Of a DNA stretch of 64,000 nucleotides, positions 35,285-42,850 are shown piece after piece. The translations under genes and the position numbers were made by a program. This DNA is from Arcobacter cryaerophilus gv. crypticus. Its GTDB lineage: Bacteria; Campylobacterota; Campylobacteria; Campylobacterales; Arcobacteraceae. Position 1 is the first letter of the stretch; each line of letters opens with the position of its first letter. The notes beneath the pieces are model-generated. The model saw only the letters and a list, made by a program, of their open reading frames with translations. It made no database searches and was not told the DNA's origin. Location: NCBI RefSeq assembly GCF_002993025.1, contig NZ_NXGI01000017.1:62001-126000 (forward strand), written 5' to 3'.

Positions 35285-37774
35285 ATGTATAAAAAAATAT
35301 ATGATACTTTAATTTTTAAGTATCCTTTTTTATTTTTAATATTATCTTCACTTTTTGTGGGATACTTATCTTACAATGCAAAAGATATGCAAATAGATGC
35401 AAGTGCAGAAACACTACTTCTTGAAGATGATGAGGATTTAAAATTTTTTAGAGAGAGTTTTAAAAAATATGAAAACTCAAATTTTTTAATAGTTACTTTT
35501 AGTCCAAAAAAGAATCTTTTGGATGATGAAACTTTAGAGATTATAAAAAATATCTCTGATGATTTTACAAAAGTTGAAAATATTGAAAAAGTTGATTCAA
35601 TTCTTACTGTACCACTTCTTCAATCACCAATCCGCCCTATTTCAGATTTAGTTGCAGGAGTTGATAGTTTAAGCTCAAAAGAGTTTGATAAATCTTTAGT
35701 TGAAAAAGAGTTTTTAAACTCTCCTTTGTACAAAAATGCTCTTGTGAGTGCTGATTTTAAAACAACTGCTTTGATTCTTCATCTAAAAAATGATGAAAAA
35801 TATTTTGAATTTATTTCAAAAAGAGAGAATCTTTTAGAAAAACAAAATATTGAAGATTTAAATCAAGAACAAAAAGAAGAGTTAGAAAAAAATAACTTAG
35901 AATTTAAAGAGTATAGAGCTAATTCAAGAGTAAAAGATAGCAAAAATATTGAAGAGATTAGAAATATTATAAAAAACTATGAAGGTGATGCAAAAATATT
36001 TTTAGGCGGAGTTAGTATGATAGCTAACGATGCTGTGCATTTTGTAAAAAATGATTTATTGATTTATGGTGTTAGTCTTGTTTTTATTTTTATTTTTGTT
36101 TTATACTATATTTTTGGAAACTTTAGATGGGTTTTTATAGTTTTATTTATCTGTTTTATATCAATATTAAGTACTGCTGGAATTTTAGGAATATTCAATT
36201 GGGAAGTTACAGTAATATCTTCAAATTTTGTTGCATTACAACTAATAATCACAATGTCCATGGTTGTTCATTTAGTTGAAAGATACAAAGAACTATACTT
36301 TAAATACAAAAATGCAAGTCAATACAAACTAACAATAAATACAGTTTTATCAAAACTAATTCCATCTTTTTTTGCAATCATTACAACAGTAGTTGGGTTT
36401 TCATCTTTGGTTTTATCAAATATTGAACCTGTTATAAATCTAGGACTCATGATGAGTGTTGGGATTTTGGTATCTTTGGTTTTAACTTTTATATATTTTC
36501 CAATCTTTTTGATACTTATTGGAAAAAAAATAGAAGTAGAAAAAAAAGAAAAAAGAGTATCTTTTATACCAAAACTACCAAATATTATAATTAATCGTGG
36601 AAAAATTATAATTACTTTGGCAATTTTAACTATAGTTTTTTCTATTATCGGAAGTTCAAAAATTTTTGTTGAGAACTCTTTTATAAACTATTTTAAATCA
36701 AATACAGAGATTTATAAAGGTATGAAAGTAATTGATGAAAATCTAGGAGGTACAACTCCACTTGATGTTATTATAAAATTTAAAGATGATCAAAATATAG
36801 TAAAAATAGAAGAAAATAGTGATTTTGATAATTTTGAAAACGAGTTTATATTAAAAAATGATGATAAACAATATTGGTTTTCACAAGATAAAATGGAATT
36901 AATCACAAAAATACATGACTATCTTGATAATATTCCTGAAGTTGGAAAAGTTCAATCTTTAGCAACTTTACTTAAAATTGGAAAAACTTTAAATGAAAAT
37001 AGAGATTTAGATGGAATAACTCTAGCACTTATTTACAATCAACTTCCAGAAGATTATAAAAAGCTTATTTTAAGCCCTTTTGTAAATGTTGAAGCTAACG
37101 AAGCTAGAATTAGTATGAGAATAATTGATTCAAATGATGAGTTAAGAAGAAATGAGCTTATTAAAAAAATAAATAGTGACTTAGAAGATATTATCACAAA
37201 TAAAGAGACAACTTTCAGACTTACAAACCTTATGATTTTGTACAACAATATGCTTCAATCTTTGTTTGAATCTCAAATTTCAACTGCTGGAGCCTCTATT
37301 TTTGTTTTAGGAATTATGTTTTTAATACTATTTAGAAATATAAAAATGGTTTTAATAGCTTTGATTACAAATTTAATCCCTATTTCGCTTGTTTTTGGAA
37401 TTATGGGTTGGCTTTTTATTCCACTAGATATTATGACTATTACAATTGCTGCTATTGCTTTAGGAATTGCTGTTGATGATACTATTCATTTTATGCATAG
37501 ATTTGACTTGGAGTATAAACAAAGCCATGGAAACTATAAAGTAGCAATAACAAAAGCAATAAATACAGTTGGTCATCCTATGTATCATACAACTATTATT
37601 GTTGTTATTGGATTTTCAATCTTAATGCTTTCAAATCTAGTTCCAACTATATATTTTGGACTTCTAACAGCAGTTGTAATGATTAGTGTTTTAATAGCAA
37701 ATCTTATTTTACTTCCAAGATTGATATTTATATTTAAACCATTTAAAACAAAAAATAAGGAGAGTAGTTTATGA
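35285..37774 (+). CDS. RND/MMPL-family exporter, HpnN-like
   Basis: 829 residues. Two repeats, each of a large periplasmic loop and six membrane helices: helix 1 at about 13-30, helices 2-6 at about 255-410, helix 7 at about 435-455 and helices 8-12 at about 670-815. The sterol-sensing-like bundles include AAIALGIAVDDTIHFMHRF. It resembles the hopanoid/lipid RND transporters. Being directly behind mlaA and mlaC, it is likely the inner-membrane lipid pump of this pathway, as proposed from the same gene order in Campylobacter. Confidence 0.85.
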   Translation: MYKKIYDTLIFKYPFLFLILSSLFVGYLSYNAKDMQIDASAETLLLEDDEDLKFFRESFKKYENSNFLIVTFSPKKNLLDDETLEIIKNISDDFTKVENIEKVDSILTVPLLQSPIRPISDLVAGVDSLSSKEFDKSLVEKEFLNSPLYKNALVSADFKTTALILHLKNDEKYFEFISKRENLLEKQNIEDLNQEQKEELEKNNLEFKEYRANSRVKDSKNIEEIRNIIKNYEGDAKIFLGGVSMIANDAVHFVKNDLLIYGVSLVFIFIFVLYYIFGNFRWVFIVLFICFISILSTAGILGIFNWEVTVISSNFVALQLIITMSMVVHLVERYKELYFKYKNASQYKLTINTVLSKLIPSFFAIITTVVGFSSLVLSNIEPVINLGLMMSVGILVSLVLTFIYFPIFLILIGKKIEVEKKEKRVSFIPKLPNIIINRGKIIITLAILTIVFSIIGSSKIFVENSFINYFKSNTEIYKGMKVIDENLGGTTPLDVIIKFKDDQNIVKIEENSDFDNFENEFILKNDDKQYWFSQDKMELITKIHDYLDNIPEVGKVQSLATLLKIGKTLNENRDLDGITLALIYNQLPEDYKKLILSPFVNVEANEARISMRIIDSNDELRRNELIKKINSDLEDIITNKETTFRLTNLMILYNNMLQSLFESQISTAGASIFVLGIMFLILFRNIKMVLIALITNLIPISLVFGIMGWLFIPLDIMTITIAAIALGIAVDDTIHFMHRFDLEYKQSHGNYKVAITKAINTVGHPMYHTTIIVVIGFSILMLSNLVPTIYFGLLTAVVMISVLIANLILLPRLIFIFKPFKTKNKESSL

Positions 37775-38334
37775 ATGTAGCAATTTATTGCGGTTCTGCT
37801 TTTGGAAATAGTAAAATATATGAAGAAAAAACTATAGAACTTGCAGAAAAATTATATGAAAACAATATAAATATTGTTTATGGTGGCTCAAACCAAGGAT
37901 TAATGGGAGTTATTTCAAATAAATCTTTAAGCTTAGGAAATAAAGTAACAGGTGTAATTACTTTTGATTTAGTTGGAAAAGAGCTTGAAAATACAAATAT
38001 TTCAAAAATCTATAAAGTAGATAGTATGAAAGAAAGAAAAGCAAAGATGGAAGAGCTAAGTGATGCTTTTATAGCTCTCCCTGGTGGTTATGGAACTTTT
38101 GAAGAGATTATTGATGTAATTGCATCTTCACAAATTGGTTATCATAAGAAACCTTGCGCTTTTGTAAACATAAATGGATACTATGATAAATTAATCGAGT
38201 TTTTCTACTCTTGTGCAAATAGTGGTTTTATGGATAGAAGATTTGTTGATATGTTGATTGTTAGTGATAATATTGATGAAATTATAGAAAAAATAAAAAA
38301 TTATGAAGCTCCAAAAGCAAAATGGGACAAATAA
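37771..38334 (+). CDS. LOG-family protein (nucleotide 5'-monophosphate phosphoribohydrolase)
   Basis: 187 residues. The Rossmann-like fold begins with VAIYCGSAFGN and has the two family signatures: MKERKAKMEELSDAF, and PGGYGTFEEI near residue 105. Such enzymes release the base from nucleoside monophosphates (cytokinin-activating type in plants, PpnN-like in bacteria). Arg and Glu of the active site are present. It overlaps the RND gene by 4 nt and has GGAG upstream. Confidence 0.9.
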   Translation: MNVAIYCGSAFGNSKIYEEKTIELAEKLYENNINIVYGGSNQGLMGVISNKSLSLGNKVTGVITFDLVGKELENTNISKIYKVDSMKERKAKMEELSDAFIALPGGYGTFEEIIDVIASSQIGYHKKPCAFVNINGYYDKLIEFFYSCANSGFMDRRFVDMLIVSDNIDEIIEKIKNYEAPKAKWDK

Positions 38335-38480
38335 GATAATATTGCTCTTATTTACTATTTATTAATTTTGTATTTATAAGAGGTTAATGATGAATTTATA
38401 TAATTCTTTCGTAAGTTAATTAATTTTAACTTTTTCTCCTCCTATAAAAAAAAGGAAGCTCTTAACAGCTTCCTTTTTTT
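38335..38480 (+). ncRNA. Candidate small RNA with a mini-ORF, CU-rich stretch and terminator
   Basis: A possible -10 (GATAAT, 38335-38340) follows the LOG gene stop. Downstream lies a ribosome site AAGAGG and a tiny ORF at 38387-38419 (MMNLYNSFVS). After this come an unpaired CU-rich stretch TTTTTCTCCTCCT (38431-38443), which can base-pair with GGAG-type ribosome sites, and a strong terminator. The unit of about 135 nt looks like a free-standing small RNA or an attenuating leader of the HAD gene 24 bp further on. There is no conservation data to separate the two. Confidence 0.4.
38446..38480 (+). terminator. Strong Rho-independent terminator
   Basis: AAAAAAAGGAAGCT (ending at 38460) pairs with AGCTTCCTTTTTTT (38467-38480) around the loop CTTAAC. 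It is the best-formed terminator in the window and lies 112 bp after the LOG gene stop and 24 bp before the HAD gene start. Confidence 0.85.
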
Positions 38481-38503
38481 ATTCTCTTTTTTAAAGGTTA
38501 CAG

Positions 38504-39142
38504 ATGAAAGATTTGAAAAAATATATTCTTTTTGACAATGATGGTGTTTTAGTTGAAACTGAAAAATGGTACTTTGAAGCAAATAAAAAATCTCTTGCTC
38601 TTTTAGGACTAAATCTTGAGATGGATTTTTATCAAAATATTATGGTAAAAGGTGGAAGTGCTTTTGAACTAGCAGAAATTTATAATATTGAAAAAGATAT
38701 TATAGAAAAACACAGAAAAATCAGAGATGGTTTTTATCAAGAATTCTTACAAACAAAAGATATAAATATACCAAAAGTAAAAGATATTTTAAAAAATCTA
38801 TCAAAAAAATATAAAATGGCAATAATTACAACTTCAAGAAGAGTTGATTTTGAACTAATTCATAAAAACAGAGGAATTGCTGATTTTATGGATTTTGTAT
38901 TATGTGTTGAAGATTATACAAAAGCAAAACCAAATCCAGAACCATATCTAAAAGGTTTAGAAAAGTTTTGTTCAAAACCTTTTGAAGCAATAGTTGTAGA
39001 GGATTCTCAAAGAGGCTTAGAGAGTGCAAAAAGAGCAAATCTTGATTGTATTGTTGTAAAAAATGAGTTTACAATAAATCAAGATTTTAAAAAAGCTGAT
39101 TTTTTTATAAATAAGCTAGATGAGCTTGAAAAACTTCTATAA
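38504..39142 (+). CDS. HAD-superfamily hydrolase (beta-PGM/phosphatase type)
   Basis: 212 residues. Motif I is FDNDGVLVE with both Asp (nucleophile and acid/base) present, motif II is IITTSRR, and motif III/IV lies in VVEDSQRGLESAKRA. An alpha-helical cap follows motif I, as in subfamily IA enzymes such as phosphoglycolate phosphatase and beta-phosphoglucomutase. The substrate cannot be read from sequence. It starts with ATG after AAAGGTTAC and just behind the strong terminator. Confidence 0.87.
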   Translation: MKDLKKYILFDNDGVLVETEKWYFEANKKSLALLGLNLEMDFYQNIMVKGGSAFELAEIYNIEKDIIEKHRKIRDGFYQEFLQTKDINIPKVKDILKNLSKKYKMAIITTSRRVDFELIHKNRGIADFMDFVLCVEDYTKAKPNPEPYLKGLEKFCSKPFEAIVVEDSQRGLESAKRANLDCIVVKNEFTINQDFKKADFFINKLDELEKLL

Positions 39143-39146
39143 AATA

Positions 39147-39719
39147 CTATCCAAATAACTTTGACTTAAAACCTTTTATAAATTCTATTGATTTATCTTT
39201 ATTTATATCCTCTTTTTTATCTGTAAGGTAATAGAAAAAACTTCCAGTTTTAACTTTTCCTACAATCATTAAAGAGAGTAAAATAATAAAAATAGGAATA
39301 AAAATATAAATAAGCAATTTTGTTTTTCTATTCATCTTTTTTTTGGGACTAAAAAATTCTCTATCTATTTGAACTTTTAAATCTTGAAGTATATTTTTAG
39401 GAAGATTATTTATTAAAAATAGTTCTGATCTTTCATCTGTTTGACTTTTTAGTTTTTTTATTTCATTTTCATCTAAAATAGTCAAAAAATATACAATCTC
39501 AATTCCACTTGATGATATTTCACTATCTAATTCTCTCCAATTTGAAATATTTACACCCAATTCCTCTTTGCATTTTTTTATTATTGTTTCAAGTGGAGTT
39601 GCATTTAATTCAACTTTTCCACCTATTCCATTGTATAATCCTTTTTCCCAATCTGGATTATTCTTTTTTAATAATAATATTTCTTTATTATCAGTTATTA
39701 TACCTACAACCACCCTCAT
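39147..39719 (-). CDS. Nudix-like protein with degenerate Nudix box and a C-terminal membrane helix
   Basis: 190 residues. Residues 1-125 resemble a MutT-type Nudix domain (MRVVVGIITDNKEILLLKK, NGIGGKVEL). The Nudix box reads G-KVELN-A...KK-CKEELGV: the usual Glu after the first segment is Ala and the usual Arg-Glu is Lys-Lys, while the final Glu-Glu pair is kept. After a linker, residues 133-157 form a hydrophobic helix (LLIYIFIPIFIILLSLMIV) and a short tail. The enzymatic activity is doubtful; a membrane-tethered binding or altered-specificity protein is possible. Confidence 0.75.
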   Translation of the reverse strand: MRVVVGIITDNKEILLLKKNNPDWEKGLYNGIGGKVELNATPLETIIKKCKEELGVNISNWRELDSEISSSGIEIVYFLTILDENEIKKLKSQTDERSELFLINNLPKNILQDLKVQIDREFFSPKKKMNRKTKLLIYIFIPIFIILLSLMIVGKVKTGSFFYYLTDKKEDINKDKSIEFIKGFKSKLFG

Positions 39720-39860
39720 TTATACTCATTTCATTTTAAAAATTTAAATATTTTTAAGAAAAAACAAAAAGATAATTTTTTTGTATTGTGACATATTAAA
39801 ATATAATTAAGATTAAAAAACTTATTTTAATACAAAATTAAGCTATTTTTTTAGTTTTAT

Positions 39861-39891
39861 AATAAAAAAGAGCTTTTAGCTATTTTTTATT
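39861..39891 (-). terminator. Hairpin at the end of the small membrane protein gene
   Basis: AATAAAAAA (39861-39869) and TTTTTTATT (39883-39891) frame an inner AGCT/AGCT stem. The minus-strand stop codon at 39876 lies in the loop. The 156 bp beyond, up to the Nudix-like gene, hold only AT-rich sequence. Confidence 0.5.
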
Positions 39892-40265
39892 ATATTTTCT
39901 GCCTTATTTGTAAGTTTTTTCTTATGTAAAAGTTCAGTTTCTCTTTGAGTAAAACTATTTTTAGTTTCAAATTTATCTTTTTTCTCTTTTTTTATATTAC
40001 TTTTTTCATCATTTGTACTATTTCTAAAAAGTGTTAAAATTAAGTAAATAGACAATAAAGAGTTAAAAATTACTATAAACCATTTTAGAGCTAAAACATA
40101 TTTTAAATATTCAATATTTTGTGTAAGTTTTAGATATTCAACAACATCACCATAAATAAGTCCAGAAAAAAGTGCCACTAAAAGAAGAAAAAAGACAAAA
40201 ATAGCTCTTTTTCTAAACTTATATAAGTAGTACCAAAAAACAGCTGATTTTACTTGTTTAAACAA
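39876..40265 (-). CDS. Small membrane protein of unknown function
   Basis: 129 residues. Two predicted membrane helices (about 21-40 and 60-83) are followed by a long, Lys-rich cytoplasmic tail. No domain is recognised. It follows another unknown gene by 9 bp and was probably transcribed with it. Confidence 0.7.
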   Translation of the reverse strand: MFKQVKSAVFWYYLYKFRKRAIFVFFLLLVALFSGLIYGDVVEYLKLTQNIEYLKYVLALKWFIVIFNSLLSIYLILTLFRNSTNDEKSNIKKEKKDKFETKNSFTQRETELLHKKKLTNKAENIIKNS

Positions 40266-40274
40266 TTATTATCC

Positions 40275-40589
40275 TTACACAAAAAAGTTTATACCCAAAG
40301 CAGCAAGAGCTACAACTAGGGATTTTGTTTTTAAATCATCAACTATTTTTCTCTCTTCATCAGCAATAATTATCTCTAAATCTTCATCACTAAAATCATT
40401 TATATTTTTACTATTTTCTATTAATCTAGCTTTAGTTGCAATTATTGCTTTTTCTCTAATCTTTAAATTTATCATATCTTTTAGTTGTTTGCTTTTTATT
40501 TTTGGATAATCAAAAAGTTTTGTTGTATTTTCACTTGCTATATTTATAAGCTCTTTTGATTTTGATTTCAAAATATCTTTTATTTTCAT
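40275..40589 (-). CDS. Small protein of unknown function
   Basis: 104 residues, strongly helical and charged, with a hydrophobic C-terminus (SLVVALAALGINFFV) that could insert into a membrane. A GAGGAAAAT-type site precedes the ATG. No family is recognised. It is the first of two unknown genes on this strand and is divergent from thiD. Confidence 0.65.
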   Translation of the reverse strand: MKIKDILKSKSKELINIASENTTKLFDYPKIKSKQLKDMINLKIREKAIIATKARLIENSKNINDFSDEDLEIIIADEERKIVDDLKTKSLVVALAALGINFFV

Positions 40590-40675
40590 CTATTTTCCTC
40601 GTTTTTATCATATTATAGGAGCATTTTAACCTTTTTTTAATTATACTTAACATATTTTAGATTTAACAAGTTTTA

Positions 40676-40799
40676 AATCAACTCGTTGATTTCTTTAGAG
40701 TTTTCCTACTTTTAGCAATTTTCATAAATTGCGTTAAAAAGTAGTCAAAAAATTACAGGTTCCTTTTAAATAAGGAATACGAAATTTAAAAGGAAAAAT
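40676..40799 (+). promoter_or_regulatory. Structured 5' leader of thiD with a stem that hides the ribosome site
   Basis: Several stems stack before thiD: ATCAA/TTGAT around 40677-40690, a long CTACTTTT.../...AAAAGTAG hairpin (40706-40744), and a perfect 12-bp stem TTCCTTTTAAAT (40760-40771) with ATTTAAAAGGAA (40784-40795). The last one pairs the ribosome-binding AAAAGGAA. A competing short hairpin TTCCTT/AAGGAA (40760-40765 with 40772-40777) would free it. The TPP-riboswitch consensus (CUGAGA) is not present. The layout suggests a translational switch, but the ligand is unknown. Confidence 0.5.
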
Positions 40800-41552
40800 A
40801 TGAAAATAGTTTTAAGCATAGCAGGAAGTGATAGTAGCGGTGGAGCTGGTATCCAAGCTGATATAAAAAGTGGATTTTATCATAAAGTTTTTATGACAAC
40901 AGCAATTACAGCAGTTACAGTACAAAATACTTTAGGAGTTAGCGATGTAGTTGTTTTGAAACCTGAATTTGTAGTAAAACAGATAAAATCAGTAATAGAA
41001 GATTTTAAAGTAAATTGTATAAAAATAGGAATGTTAAGCTCAAAAGAACTTATTTTTGAAGTTTTTGAAACTATAAAAGATTTAAATATTCCAATAGTTT
41101 TAGATCCTGTTGCTATTTCAAGAGCTGGTTCAAAACTACTTGATGATGAGGCTATAAATAGTTTAAAATCAAACTTTAAATATGCTTATTTAATAACACC
41201 AAATAGTTTAGAAGCCAAACTTTTTTTTGATGTAGAAAATATAAACGATATAAAAAATTTAAAAAATATTCCAACAAATATCATCTTTAAAAATATAATA
41301 AAAAGTGATAATCAAACAGTAGATGTTTTGTTGAAGAAAAATGGGAAAATTAAAATTTTCAAAGGTAAAAAAGCTAGTATTTCAAATACTCATGGAACAG
41401 GTTGTAGTTTTAGTGCTTCTATTGCTTCACTTCTTGCAAGAGATAAATCTCTTTGTAAATGTATAAAAAAATCAAAAAAATATATCTACAAAGCTATAAA
41501 AAATGCTCCAAATTTTGGAAGAGGAAATGGACCTATAAATCACATTTTATAA
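40800..41552 (+). CDS. thiD: Hydroxymethylpyrimidine/phosphomethylpyrimidine kinase
   Basis: 250 residues. Ribokinase-fold kinase phosphorylating HMP and HMP-P in thiamine synthesis (also active on pyridoxine in some species). The substrate-binding GSDSSGGAGIQADIKS is at the N-terminus, and the catalytic GTGCSFSASI with its Asp-equivalent anion hole is near residue 200. The start ATG follows AAAAGGAAAAAT, which is sequestered in the leader stem described separately. No other thi gene is in the window. Confidence 0.93.
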   Translation: MKIVLSIAGSDSSGGAGIQADIKSGFYHKVFMTTAITAVTVQNTLGVSDVVVLKPEFVVKQIKSVIEDFKVNCIKIGMLSSKELIFEVFETIKDLNIPIVLDPVAISRAGSKLLDDEAINSLKSNFKYAYLITPNSLEAKLFFDVENINDIKNLKNIPTNIIFKNIIKSDNQTVDVLLKKNGKIKIFKGKKASISNTHGTGCSFSASIASLLARDKSLCKCIKKSKKYIYKAIKNAPNFGRGNGPINHIL

Positions 41553-41611
41553 ACAAAGCCTATACAAAGTCAAACTTTAGTATATTTACACAAAATTTTT
41601 AGGAAAAATCT

Positions 41612-42850
41612 ATGAAAGAATTTCTACAAAAAGCAAAACAAAGTAGTCGTGTTGTAGCAACTCTTAGCACAGCTATAAAAAACCAAACTCTTCTACAATT
41701 TGCGGATGCACTTGAGGAAAACTCATTTTTCATTATTGAAGAAAATATTAAAGATATGAAACTTGCAAGACAGCTTGATTTAAGCTCTGCCATGCAAGAT
41801 AGATTATACTTAAACGATAGCAGAATTCAAGATATGGCAAATGCTATAAGACAAATTGCTTCTCAAACAGAACCAGTTGGAAGGATTTTAGATGGTTGGC
41901 TTACTAAAGATAACTTAAATATTCAAAAAGTATCTATTCCAATTGGTGTTATTGCAATTATTTATGAAAGCCGTCCAAATGTAACAAGTGATACAGCAGC
42001 ACTTTGTTTTAAAAGTGGAAATGTTTGTGTATTAAAAGGTGGAAAAGAAGCTGAAAACTCAAACAAAGCAATAGCTAAAATAATACAAGATGTTTTAGAA
42101 AAAAACAGTCTTCCAAAAGAGATAGTTTCACTACTTCCTGATAGTAGCAGGGAAGGTGTTGCAAAATTGATTGTTGAAGATAAATATGTAGATTTAATAG
42201 TTCCAAGAGGTGGTGAAGCTTTAATTAAATTTATCACTCAAAACTCTAGCATACCTGTAATCAAACATGATAAAGGAGTTTGTCACACTTTTATAGACAA
42301 AGATGCAAATGCAACAAAATCTATAAATATTATAGTAAATGCAAAATGCCAAAGACCAAGTGCTTGCAACTCATTAGAAACTCTTTTAGTTCATCAAGAG
42401 ATAGCTCCTTATATATTACCAGGAATTCAAGAAGAGCTTAGCACTTATGGGACTATTTTAAAAGGTTGTCCAAAAACTTTGGAGTATATAAAAATTGCTC
42501 CAGCAAAAGAGGAAGATTTTTATATTGAGTATTTAGAAAATATTTTAAATATTAAAGTTGTACAAAACCTAAATGAAGCAATAGAGCACATATCAAAACA
42601 TGGCTCAGGACACTCTGAAGCAATTTTAAGTGAAAACTATACTGCAATAAATAAATTTTTAAATGAAGTTGATGCAGCTTGTGTATATGCAAATGCAAGT
42701 ACTAGATTTACAGATGGTGGAGAGTTTGGTCTTGGGGCTGAAGTTGGAATTTCTACAAATAAACTTCACTCAAGAGGACCTATGGGAATAAATGATTTAA
42801 CAACATTTAAATACAAAATTTACGGACAAGGACAAGTTAGAACAAAATGA
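41612..42850 (+). CDS. proA: Gamma-glutamyl phosphate reductase
   Basis: 412 residues, an aldehyde-dehydrogenase-fold enzyme reducing gamma-glutamyl phosphate to the semialdehyde in proline synthesis. The catalytic Cys lies in KCQRPSACNSLETL, and the C-terminal FTDGGEFGLGAEVGIS and HSRGPMG signatures are complete. Length is usual. It overlaps the next gene (GH17 membrane protein) by 4 nt. Confidence 0.96.
   Translation: MKEFLQKAKQSSRVVATLSTAIKNQTLLQFADALEENSFFIIEENIKDMKLARQLDLSSAMQDRLYLNDSRIQDMANAIRQIASQTEPVGRILDGWLTKDNLNIQKVSIPIGVIAIIYESRPNVTSDTAALCFKSGNVCVLKGGKEAENSNKAIAKIIQDVLEKNSLPKEIVSLLPDSSREGVAKLIVEDKYVDLIVPRGGEALIKFITQNSSIPVIKHDKGVCHTFIDKDANATKSINIIVNAKCQRPSACNSLETLLVHQEIAPYILPGIQEELSTYGTILKGCPKTLEYIKIAPAKEEDFYIEYLENILNIKVVQNLNEAIEHISKHGSGHSEAILSENYTAINKFLNEVDAACVYANASTRFTDGGEFGLGAEVGISTNKLHSRGPMGINDLTTFKYKIYGQGQVRTK

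Noticed and set aside
40676-40799. TPP riboswitch before thiD
   Set aside because: The conserved CUGAGA and the second helix core of the TPP aptamer are not found; the structure is reported only as an unassigned leader.
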